DNA of 16,064 nt, taken from contig JALLBK010000997.1 in assembly GCA_036940085.1 (NCBI GenBank), positions 1 to 16,064 on the forward strand. Direction: 5' to 3'. The notes under the pieces are model-generated. The model saw only the letters and a list, made by a program, of their open reading frames with translations. It was not told the origin of the DNA and ran no database searches. Numbering within the stretch: the stretch's first letter is position 1; each line of letters starts with the position of its first letter. This document shows, piece after piece, positions 1 to 8,549 of this stretch. The position numbers were made by a program, and so were the translations under genes. The DNA is from Discostella pseudostelligera. Lineage: Eukaryota; Bacillariophyta; Thalassiosirophyceae; Thalassiosirales; Thalassiosiraceae.

Positions 1-165
1 TTCGATTTAGTTTCCCAATTGATGAAATACCTTGACATTTACACAACATTTAATAATGGTGAGTTTTCCGGATTGACGGATAACACTGGTGCGGACGTAA
101 TCGCAGAAACAAACGCCGGATTCGATTTGTTTGCGTCAAAACGAGTCGCAGTCGGCAGTAAATGA
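1..165 (+). CDS. Possible 3' end of an unrecognised gene, cut by the left edge
   Basis: Frame 1 is open from the first base to TGA at 163-165, 54 codons with no internal stop, reading FDLVSQLMKYLDIYTTF at the left edge and ending ASKRVAVGSK. The other two plus frames stop early. I recognise no family. Caution: a minus-strand frame over roughly 44-206 is also open, with no ATG, so coding strand cannot be decided here. An open run of 54 codons is not rare by chance. It could be the last exon of a plus-strand gene, the body of a minus-strand one, or noncoding. Confidence 0.22.
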   Translation, partial: FDLVSQLMKYLDIYTTFNNGEFSGLTDNTGADVIAETNAGFDLFASKRVAVGSK

Positions 166-700
166 GGCTGATGATGTAGCAAAAAATCGATGATTAGGTA
201 CAATCAATAATGTGACGGAGCTGTTCGATAAATTTTACGGCAATTAGCATTGGACAAGGAATGGAGTGGCGGTAGGTAGCAGCAGGAGCAGCGTAATACG
301 GACGGTGCGGAGGCAAGGGACCTTGCTATCACCGCTGCTAAACCTTATGGATGCAAGGGACCTTGCTATCGCCGCTGCTGAACCTTAGGTACTTGATTTG
401 TAATTTAGGTGGATCAATTATTTGAAATGTACTGTGGAACAAGGAGACTGGTGGCGAGTGGGGTACCATCATTTTTGAAAAAGGAACATGTAAATATTGC
501 GGGGCACCGCAGAATATTCTGAATGCATCTAGAGGAAAAGTAAGACAAGACTACACCAACAATCTATTCATTATTGTAGATGCATACTTTAATAGGCTGA
601 ACATACGCTAACAAAACAACGCTTACATAATATTATGTACAGTGTCTATGGAAGGAGGATGAACCGATGCACGCTTCATTATTTGTACATGCCCTAACAG
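166..700. other. Intergenic stretch, no gene seen
   Basis: No open frame over this stretch has coding character. It contains the tandem repeat at 313-387 and otherwise AT-rich sequence that probably includes the 3' untranslated region of the large minus-strand gene ending at 701. I see no tRNA, rRNA or clear terminator. Confidence 0.5.
313..387. repeat. Two tandem 35-bp repeats, period 40 bp
   Basis: Copy 1 is 313-347 and copy 2 is 353-387. They match at 33 of 35 positions (two A/G differences). Each copy opens with GCAAGGGACCTTGC, an inverted repeat with 6-bp arms (GCAAGG/CCTTGC) around GA. No coding frame runs through it. Confidence 0.8.
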
Positions 701-3700
701 CTAACATCCTCCACCCTTGGCACAGCAACCTTCTAAGTCCCATTGGAAGTGTTCTGTGCAGCAATCAATTAGTTTGTCATACTTCTCTTCAAATGCCTGA
801 AATACGGCTTTCTCCATACAGGTTCCCAAGTCGCTACCAAGATAATATCCCATTTGGAGATCTCCAGTCACTGTGGCGGGCAGCAAAAGATTCTTTGTAG
901 TCAATGAGGATGAAACGGCAGTAACTGCCTGCAGCTCTGGAACTGGAGGCAGTCTTGTTGTCGCGCCGAGATTGATTGCCGAAGATAGATCTCCACCATT
1001 CACAAATTGGTTCAAAGCGCTGGCAATCTTTTGGTAGTGATCCCGAAGACAGGCCTCTTCTTTGCACACTACCTCCTCAACGGTAAAAACTCCACAAACT
1101 TTTGTGACTTTGTTGGCGGCTGCTGTAATATCGGGCATTGTCCCCGTGTTGTTATTAATGAAACCCCCTGTAAGAGATCCCCCGCAGACGGTTGATCCAT
1201 CGACCTTAGTCAGCGAAACGGCACCAATATTGGTAATGTTTGCATCGACAGTGGTATCCTCAGCAGTACTGTTTAGACCGGCCGATAATCCACCTGAATT
1301 GATTGCATCTTCGAGCACGTTGGCATATATATCCGCACTTTGGCAGTCGGGTGGATCAACCAATCCCTTGATCTCGACACAGAACTCGAACTTGAAGGTG
1401 ACAGGGCTTCGATTGACGCATCCATCATAATCGAACCAAAATTCATTGGCACAGCACTCTTCCACGGTGTCAAATTGTGTGGTGTCGGTCCATGCAGCAG
1501 GAGAATTCGACTCCCAATCTTCGAAATGGATCTTGGTGTCGCAAATTTCCCCATTTGCGTAGAACTTAAACTCTTCGTTGGCCATGCATTGTGTCATACG
1601 CCACCTGGAAAAGAAGAAGTAGAGACGTGCAAAGTTTGAGTGAGAACGTTCCAGAAAAGTTCAGAGGTTACACACAGACTTCCAAAGTTACTTACCAGAA
1701 ATGATTCTTACAGCATTCCTCCTTGTTCCTGTACAGGTAATTCTTCTCCTGGATCTCCAACCACGACGGGTCAAACCCATCATTGGTGCAGACCTGGATG
1801 TCATTCGTCCAATCTGGGTAGTATGGCCCAAAGTCCATCACACCCGCGTCAAGGTCGGTCTTCTTCTCACCTGAAGTAACAGTGGCCGTCGCCCTACCGG
1901 TTGTTGGACTGATGTCACTATCTGCGGAGGTGTCGTTGCCAGCATTAAGAAGGGTAAACTTGTAGTCTTCCTCGGGAAGAATGAACTCCAATGTGTAAGT
2001 TCCTGGTCGGACATTTGTGAATTGGTATGATCCCGCTTCAGTCGAAGTGGTTTGATTGACAAGATAACCAAGTGCATCGTAAAGCTTGATAGTAACAGGT
2101 TGATCAAAGTTGTCCTCGTCACCATCTTGGATACCGTTGGGTGTGTCGTCAAACCAGATTCTATCTCCAATGCTTGCAGGCAAATACAATCCAGCATCGA
2201 ACAACCCGTCAGAGGATTGTCCACCTGTGAAAGTCGTGGGTGTAGTCATCCAAGTTTTGGGGTCAAAATCCGAACCGGTCTGGTTTACAGGCTTGGGGCT
2301 AAGTTGGTACGTTGCGCCTGAGCTGTCCTTCGGGGGTGTGATCTTGACATGGTAAGTGCCCGGTGGCATCTCCTTGAATTCCCACACACCATCAGATCCA
2401 GTGGTCGTGTTCTGCACCTCATCCCCATCACGATCAAAGAGAGTAACTGTCACACCGGCAAGTCCAGGCTCATTCTCTTCCTCAATACCGTCTGCATCCA
2501 GATCATGCCATGTAGTACCATTTACGGTAATAGGAATGAACATTCCGGCATCAAACGAATAGTTTTCCTCGCCGCTCTTGAGGGTCTTGACTGAGGTCTG
2601 GCCAGTTTTCCTATCCGCATCAGATGTGACATCGTTGTAATGAAAGCTGTTGTCTGGATGGGTGGGATCCACAATGACGACGGAGTCCTTGGCTAGAACC
2701 GTGAAGATGAAACTGGTTGGTAGGACGAACTTGACAGAGTAATTACCGGGCATGATGTCTGCGAAGAGGTAGTGTCCATCTGCATCTGTCTTGGTGGAAT
2801 CGATCTGAGCACCGGCCCCATTGAACAACATCGCAGTCACATCAACCATTCCTGGTTCACTTGTCTGCTGTACGCCATCGCCATTCATGTCATTCCAAAC
2901 TTTGTTACCAACGGTGACAGGTTCATACATGCCCACTAACAGCGTGCGGTCGTTGTCGCCTGGCCCAAGGCTTACAGTCGGTGACTTGTTCGAATACGGA
3001 ACATTCTCAACGGGCGATATTTGATTTCCACCCTCTACGACTGGGCTCCACTTGAAGTTGGGATCCTTATTCAAAGCAATGTAATAATCACCGGGCTGAA
3101 GGTTCTTGAATGAATAAGTGCCCAAGTCATTCGTGACCGTAGTTGCAACCACATTTCCCGAGGTATCATATAAGGTGACGCCAACATTTGGAAGTCCCGT
3201 CTCACCGTCGTCGAACACACCATCAGCATCATCGTCTTCAAACACTTGATTCGGACCAATGGTAGGCAAGGCAGTCACACCGGCACTGATATTAGTAATG
3301 TCCACACCAGAAACAACAGTAACGGAAGCGCGACCAGTGCTAGGATTGACATCACTGTCCTTGGAATCATCACTACCCGCATCCTGGAGAGTGAATGACA
3401 CACCGGATCCGGATTGCAGGACGAATTCGATCTCGTACGCGCCCGGGGTAACATCATCCAACTTGAATGAGCCATTTGCAACATTAGCCTTGGTAGTCTT
3501 GGTAGGCGAGGTAGAGTTGGAAGAATAGAGATTGATAGTCACAGGACCAGTGAAACCTCCCTCTCCAGCATCACGAACACCGTTTGCACTGACATCGTCC
3601 CAAATAATGCCTTCAACCGTTACAGGCGAGTAGAACCCTGCGTTGAAGGATCCAACACCGGATTGGCCACTTGTCAGTTGCACAGGAAGAGTGGAAAAGG

Positions 3701-6700
3701 TCGTAGGATTGAAATCATTTCCATTGGCAACGGTTGATAGAGGACTCAACAAATAGTCTGGGTAGGGTGGCATGATAACTGCCTTGTATTCGCCAGGAGG
3801 TAAGTTCAGAAGGTACTTTCCATGATCAGGGCCTTTGACCGAACTCGAGATAGCCACCACTGACATGCCTGTGTTGATATTCGTAACAGTGATGACAGCT
3901 CCACCAAGTGTGACCTCACCATCTTCTCGGATGCCATTCGCGTTCTTGTCGTCAAAGACAATACCACCAACCTCAACTGGGACATACATGCCCACATCGA
4001 AGGAGGTATTGTCATCACCAGACGCCAATGATTGAACCGAGGTGGTACCCACGTTGGTGGAGGATTGAGTCGTAAAAGTCTGAATAATGGAATCAGGAGA
4101 GAACTCATAGTCGGGAGGCAACGCGAACTTCACACTGTAGTCCCCGGGTGCAAGGTTCTTGAACGAATAGTTTCCGTTGCCATCGGTACTTGTGGTCGCC
4201 ACTGAGGTCCCATTCCTGTTGACTAGAGTGATCAAAATACCAACCATTCCCTGCTCACCAACGTCCATAACACCGTTCCCATTCAAATCCTCCCATACCT
4301 TGTCACCGATGCTAGCAGGAGTGTACATACCAACATTCCAGTTGTTCACATTATCATTCCACTTGATATTGACCACCGGAGAAGTGCCGTTAGGAAAAAT
4401 CTGATTGCCAACGGGAACAATCGGTGAGAAGACATACTTCTGATCGCCTATTTGGGGAGGCGTTACATCAATGAAACATGTTCCGGGAAGGACATCGTTG
4501 ATGATGTATTGTCCATTACTGTCAGTGACAGTGGAAGCAACTAGAACCGCCGTCCCATCCTCCTGGTAGCAATACAAATCCACCTTGATATTATCCATGT
4601 ATGGTTCATTAGGGTCACGGTTTCCATCACCATCAGTGTCATGGAATACATTATTGGGACCAACGGTTGCCGGAGGCAAGTACATACCGACATCCCAGCC
4701 ATCAATGTTTGAATTGTACCCCACATTAATGTCGGGAGAGGTACCATTCGGGAAGATATCATTCCCATCCGGTACAATTGGTGAGAAGACATAGTTGTCA
4801 TTCCCATCGACTTCTGGAGGAACAATAATGTGGCATGAGCCAGGGTAGACATTTGTGAACTCATAGGTACCAGCAGCATTCGTGGTTTGGACAGACACCA
4901 CAGTGCCATCACAACTCAATGTGACAATCACACCCACCAAAGGATCTTCTCCTTCATCTTGGTTTCCATCCTTGTTTAAATCATTGAAGACAACATTGGG
5001 TCCAATGCTTGACAACTTGGTTGGACTGGCAGTGGGTACTGATGTGGGTTGAGTCGTAGGAATGGAGGTTGGCTTACTGGTAGTAGGCTTGCTCGTCGGA
5101 ATGGAGGTTGGAATCGACGTGGGAAGAGCAGTTGGTACACTTGTTGGAGTAGAAGTTGGAACGCTCGTCGGAACTCTTGTCGGTACTGATGAGGGGGCAG
5201 ATGTTGGAGTAGCAGTTGTGGGCTTTGCCGTCGGAATGGAGGTTGGAATAGAAGTTGGAACGCTCGTCGGAACACTTGTTGGTACTGATGAGGGGGCAGA
5301 TGTTGGAGTAGCAGTTGTGGGCTTTGCGGTCGGAACACTCGTTGGTGTGGACGTTGGAATGCTCGTCGGAAAACTTGTCGGTACTGATGTGGGGATAGAT
5401 GTTGGAGTACTGGTAGTGGGCTTTGCGGTCGGAACACTCGTTGGTTTGGAGGTTGGAACACTCGTCGGCATGCGTGTCGGAAGGGAAGTCGGCTTGCCGG
5501 TCGGGGCACTGGTTGGTTTGGAAGTTGGATTTTCCGACGGTGCACTTGACACACTTGGGCTTTCACTTGGGAGTAATGTCGGCATGCTAGAAATAGATGG
5601 GCTCAAAGATGGGTGACTTGATGGCATGCTAGAAAGGGAAGGTGTAGACGAAGCGACGAAGCTCGGCTTCGAGGATGGGTGATATGATGGTTGGCTTGAA
5701 ATACTTGGCTGGAAGGATGCGACTGTGTGATAAGTAAATAGCAGTGGGTGGTGAGTGTACCTCGCCGAATAATAAAACCAACAACAACGTTCACACTCTA
5801 ACACTTACCAACAGAAGGAGCCAAGCTAATGCTAGGCGCAGCGGTAATGTCAACACATGTGAAGCTCGCCTTCTCGAGAACCACCCACGAATCCAACAGT
5901 CTATCACCAACATCTCCCACAGCCAACTTGATTGTGTTCCACTTCGTCGCGTTGCTGTATGGCTCTCCATATGCCGTGAGTGTATCAGTGAAACCATCCG
6001 CCTCAATGGTAGGGTAGACAACCCCCATGTCCGGAGCGTCCGGTGCATCCTCTTCCCATCCGGTACCAGGATCGTTCCCATGAAAGTATTGTTTGTTATT
6101 CTTGTAGTTGACATTGTTGATACTGACAATTCTTGAACTGGTATCGGTGCTAGGAAGTTTGGCAATATTCTCCCCGTTCAAATAGAAGCCAAAGACGTCA
6201 TTGAATGCCGAGTCGACATACTCGTAATATTCCTCCGAGCCAAATGAATACCGGAAGGAGGCTACTGGTACATACGCGTCGGACGTGCATCGGAATTGGA
6301 ATTGCAGCATGCACGCATCGAACACTGCATTATTTTGTCCGTTGGATTCATCAACAGTCCTTTTCAAGTCGGCATCGCCCCCGGCGGTAAATGAAGTGGT
6401 CATATCATCTTGGTTGTTCCAATTAAGATCGGCGGGCTTGCCGCTGGACAATATAAGACCCTGATCGGGGATTAATGGTACGTCGGTGGGGATGTAGTTT
6501 CCATTGGCATCTTTTAGGAGCTCGTTGTTTGGTCCCTTTTTGAAGAGTGTACCCAATTGATGACCTTTGGTGTATAGTGCCGCGCATTCGGTTATGTGGG
6601 AGGAGGCTACAATCGAATTAATCTCAATGTCGCCGGTGGCCGATATCAAGTTGTTGACTAGGGTGGATGCCGGCACAGATTGGAATTGCATAATGCCGAC

Positions 6701-6844
6701 TGTTGGCATGGTCGGTTTCGCGGTTGGCTGTGCGGTTGGTTTCCGTGTCGGAGCCGGTGTTATTGCCATGGCATAATAAGAATTGTCGATGGCGATGGAC
6801 GCCAATAGCGTCGTCGATATTGATAGAAGGGTGCGGTTCATCAT
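701..6844 (-). CDS. Giant secreted protein: choice-of-anchor L, PT stalk, nine SdrD-B modules, Cys-rich tail
   Basis: Three exons, 6844-5809, 5722-1696 and 1604-701, total 5967 nt in frame, giving 1988 residues. Residues 1-27 (MMNRTLLSIS...YYAMA) are a likely signal peptide; ATG at 6841 is an alternative start. About 55-332 is a choice-of-anchor L domain, with GSEEYYEYVDSAFNDVFGF at 202-220 and a closing DVGDR-x2-DSW near 311-320. About 346-580 is a Pro-Thr/Ser stalk. Nine SdrD-B/Cna-B-like modules start near 584, 698, 816, 929, 1047, 1166, 1282, 1411 and 1529, most with an acidic DxNxDG-type calcium-loop motif (e.g. DTDGDGNRDPNE). The tail from about 1648 is Cys-rich, with CC at 1682-1683, 1738-1739 and 1969-1970. 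No C-terminal membrane segment is seen. Known: such modules build rigid Ca-dependent bacterial surface rods. Inferred: a diatom wall, adhesion or matrix protein. Confidence 0.86.
1605..1695 (-). other. Intron 2 of the giant gene (91 bp)
   Basis: On the minus strand the donor is TTCTG|GTAAGTAAC and the acceptor is CTTTTCCAG|GTGGCG, preceded by a pyrimidine-rich tract. Splicing keeps the frame and joins CCKNHFW to WRMTQC, so the intron splits the first Cys-rich CC motif from its following Cys. Confidence 0.88.
5182..5478 (-). repeat. 99-bp coding minisatellite in the PT stalk (three copies)
   Basis: The landmark GGTACTGATG (plus strand) recurs at 5182, 5281 and 5380, exactly 99 bp apart. The first two copies share an identical stretch of about 45 bp; the third is more diverged. 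Each unit codes for 33 residues of PTS/PTx triplets on the minus strand, so copy number can change without shifting the frame. Shorter 12-bp periodicity (PTSVPT units) fills the surrounding 5030-5640. Confidence 0.85.
5723..5808 (-). other. Intron 1 of the giant gene (86 bp)
   Basis: Donor CTGTTG|GTAAGTGTT and acceptor TTATCACACAG|TCGCATCC on the minus strand. Removal joins ISLAPSV to VASFQPSISS in frame, between the anchor-L domain and the PT stalk. Without splicing the upstream frame ends three codons later at 5798. Confidence 0.9.
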
Positions 6845-7251
6845 GATGAAAATATTTGTCGCTCTCTCTCTCTCGATAATATTATGATGTATTGATGATA
6901 TTGGAGTTACCCGATCCAATGGTATTATTATGTATCGGCAATGTTCATATGAGATTTGTCCTTTGTATCGCAATCCTTAATAGAGGTAATGGTGCAATTG
7001 ATAGGGCATCGATGCCGGCACGATCGCTATGATTGATTGCCAGAGCTAAAGGTGATTAACAAGCGTCGCGGGGGCGCGTGTCGGCGCCTCTCGATAGAGG
7101 AGGCTGTTTAGGGCGGTGTTGGACCAACCGGCTCACGGGTGGTCATTTTATGGTCATTAACCCCAGTACCACTCACGACTGCGATGAAGCGCGATAACCA
7201 GCGATGACCTCTCTCATGACTACTTTTGCCGGTAGATCTTTTGGATCTTTC

Positions 7252-7266
7252 TTTTCCCGCCAAATT
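7252..7266 (+). promoter_or_regulatory. E2F-like box
   Basis: TTTTCCCGCCAAATT matches the E2F/DP consensus TTTCCCGCCAAA closely. It sits about 190 bp upstream of the DUF2358 ATG. It suggests cell-cycle-phased transcription of one or both divergent genes, but is unsupported by expression data. Confidence 0.5.
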
Positions 7267-7387
7267 CATTCACCACGCACGCACTCCTCTAGCCTCGCAT
7301 CACTCCTTCACCTTCATCGCCATTGCCGCTGCTCATGCTCAGCTCTCCTGTTTGATGAACACTTCTTATTCGTCGGCAGCCTACGAA

Positions 7388-7392
7388 CCAAT
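7388..7392 (+). promoter_or_regulatory. CCAAT box
   Basis: The context AACCAATCAG fits the NF-Y consensus (RRCCAATSRG). It is about 66 nt upstream of the ATG at 7458, compatible with a short leader. Confidence 0.45.
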
Positions 7393-7457
7393 CAGAGCCG
7401 CCCTCTCACATTGCCTTTGTCGTGTCTCTGAGCCGACATTCATTCTTTGGCGCAAGT

Positions 7458-8354
7458 ATGAGCCGCTGGTCGTACTATCACAATATCACCATCTTTATCT
7501 GTGGTCTCTTTCTCCTCGAAATCGTGCCGCATGTGTTCTCATTTCAAGGCGATCGATCAGCGGCATTGGTGAGGCATGCACAAAAGCGAATCTTCGTCTC
7601 GGCGGTTGCGGCAACATCAGACAATGGAAAAGGGGGTGATGGATCTGACGTCAGACTCGGTTCCAACGTAGATGAATATCGCAATGCACCCACGGCTATA
7701 TTATCCAACTTTCTGCAATCATCTTCGGATAGTAGTACTGCGGTGAAAACAACAACAATTGATCCACTTGCCGACATTGATTTCAATGCACCCAAACAAT
7801 CACCCAAACTTAGCTTGGAGACCTTAGCCGCAGTACTCGATTATGAACTCTACGAGAAGGAGTGGTTCGTTACGGGACAAATCAATCCAATCTATTTCGA
7901 TGATACTTTCCAATTTCAAGATCCTGATGTAAAATTAACCGGAGTCGAAGAGTATGCACGGGGAGTACTCAAGTTATTTGATCAATCATCATCTCGTGCA
8001 CAAATCATCTCGTGCGAAGTGAATACTACCATTCCAAATACCATCACTGTGACATGGCGATTGTCGGGGCGGGTGAATATTGGACCGAAAGGGCTACCCA
8101 TCAAACCATACATTTGCTACACTGATTTTACAATCGATGAGGATAATGGGTTAATTGTATTCCAAGAGGATAGGTTTGATATTCCAGGATGGGATATATT
8201 GCTAAGTGCACTATTTCCATTCTTGATTGGGAAGGTAACCAAAGAGCCGGCGCCAGAGGTGGAACCGCGAGTGGTGACGATGCCTACAATCGCTGTGCGT
8301 AATGCAAAGAATGATGACATTTTTGGTGGGATATTTCGGATGCTGAAGTCATGA
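7458..8354 (+). CDS. Probable plastid-targeted DUF2358 / SnoaL-like protein
   Basis: 298 residues from ATG at 7458. The open frame extends 12 codons upstream but only to a GTG at 7422, so 7458 is the first usable ATG (context CAAGT-ATG-AGC). Residues 1-28 form a hydrophobic signal peptide (core TIFICGLFLLEIV) and the likely cleavage VFS|FQG puts Phe at +1, followed by a basic, Ser/Ala-containing stretch (DRSAALVRHAQKR). This is the bipartite plastid presequence pattern of diatoms. About 116-260 resembles DUF2358, a SnoaL/NTF2-like fold: LYEKEWFVTG, then IYFDDTFQFQDPDVKLTGVE, then TVTWRLSGRV and PYICYTDFTID. Members are common in plants and algae; their biochemical role is not known to me. The segment between is a low-complexity linker. 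No introns are needed. Confidence 0.78.
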   Translation: MSRWSYYHNITIFICGLFLLEIVPHVFSFQGDRSAALVRHAQKRIFVSAVAATSDNGKGGDGSDVRLGSNVDEYRNAPTAILSNFLQSSSDSSTAVKTTTIDPLADIDFNAPKQSPKLSLETLAAVLDYELYEKEWFVTGQINPIYFDDTFQFQDPDVKLTGVEEYARGVLKLFDQSSSRAQIISCEVNTTIPNTITVTWRLSGRVNIGPKGLPIKPYICYTDFTIDEDNGLIVFQEDRFDIPGWDILLSALFPFLIGKVTKEPAPEVEPRVVTMPTIAVRNAKNDDIFGGIFRMLKS

Positions 8355-8472
8355 TGAATCGGTGTCTTTGGCCGTGGTCAAACTTGGTTTGTTAGTGAAA
8401 AGAGGTGCTGAATCACGTATCACGAATATTGGGCACTCTTTGTTCTCCGACTCTCTACGAAATACGATAGAT

Positions 8473-8490
8473 CATGCATTTTGATGCATG
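8473..8490. other. Hairpin between convergent genes
   Basis: CATGCAT-TTTG-ATGCATG has 7-bp perfect arms and a 4-nt loop. It lies in the 195-bp gap between the converging 3' ends of the DUF2358 and RAD4 genes, so it would be in both 3' untranslated regions. A role in RNA 3' processing is only a guess. Confidence 0.4.
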
Positions 8491-8549
8491 TCAATAGTAA
8501 CTTTCTAACCACAAACATGGAGCAACTTCGACTTCAAACTATCATAATC

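Larger units (their letters stand above)
6845..7457. promoter_or_regulatory. Divergent promoter region (613 bp)
   Basis: This lies between the starts of the giant minus-strand gene and the plus-strand DUF2358 gene, and must hold both promoters and leaders. Visible elements are a CT microsatellite at about 6860-6875, an inverted repeat CCTCTCGATAGAGG at 7087-7100 (5-bp arms, 4-nt loop), an E2F-like box and a CCAAT box (listed separately). No convincing TATA box was picked out. Confidence 0.55.

Noticed and set aside
5062..5616. Plus-strand open frame of 184 codons, Val/Gly-rich repeats
   Set aside because: It is the antisense reading of the PT-stalk repeat. The minus strand has a signal peptide, domains and consistent splicing; the plus frame is low-complexity only.
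5798..6973. Longer version of exon 1 starting at 6973 and treating it as a separate gene
   Set aside because: ATG at 6844 begins a signal peptide, while the upstream 43 codons look noncoding. The frame ends three codons after a GTAAGT donor, and splicing to 5722 continues the protein.
7422..7457. Upstream start for the DUF2358 protein at 7422
   Set aside because: The codon is GTG, not used as a normal start in nuclear genes; the ATG at 7458 gives the signal peptide.
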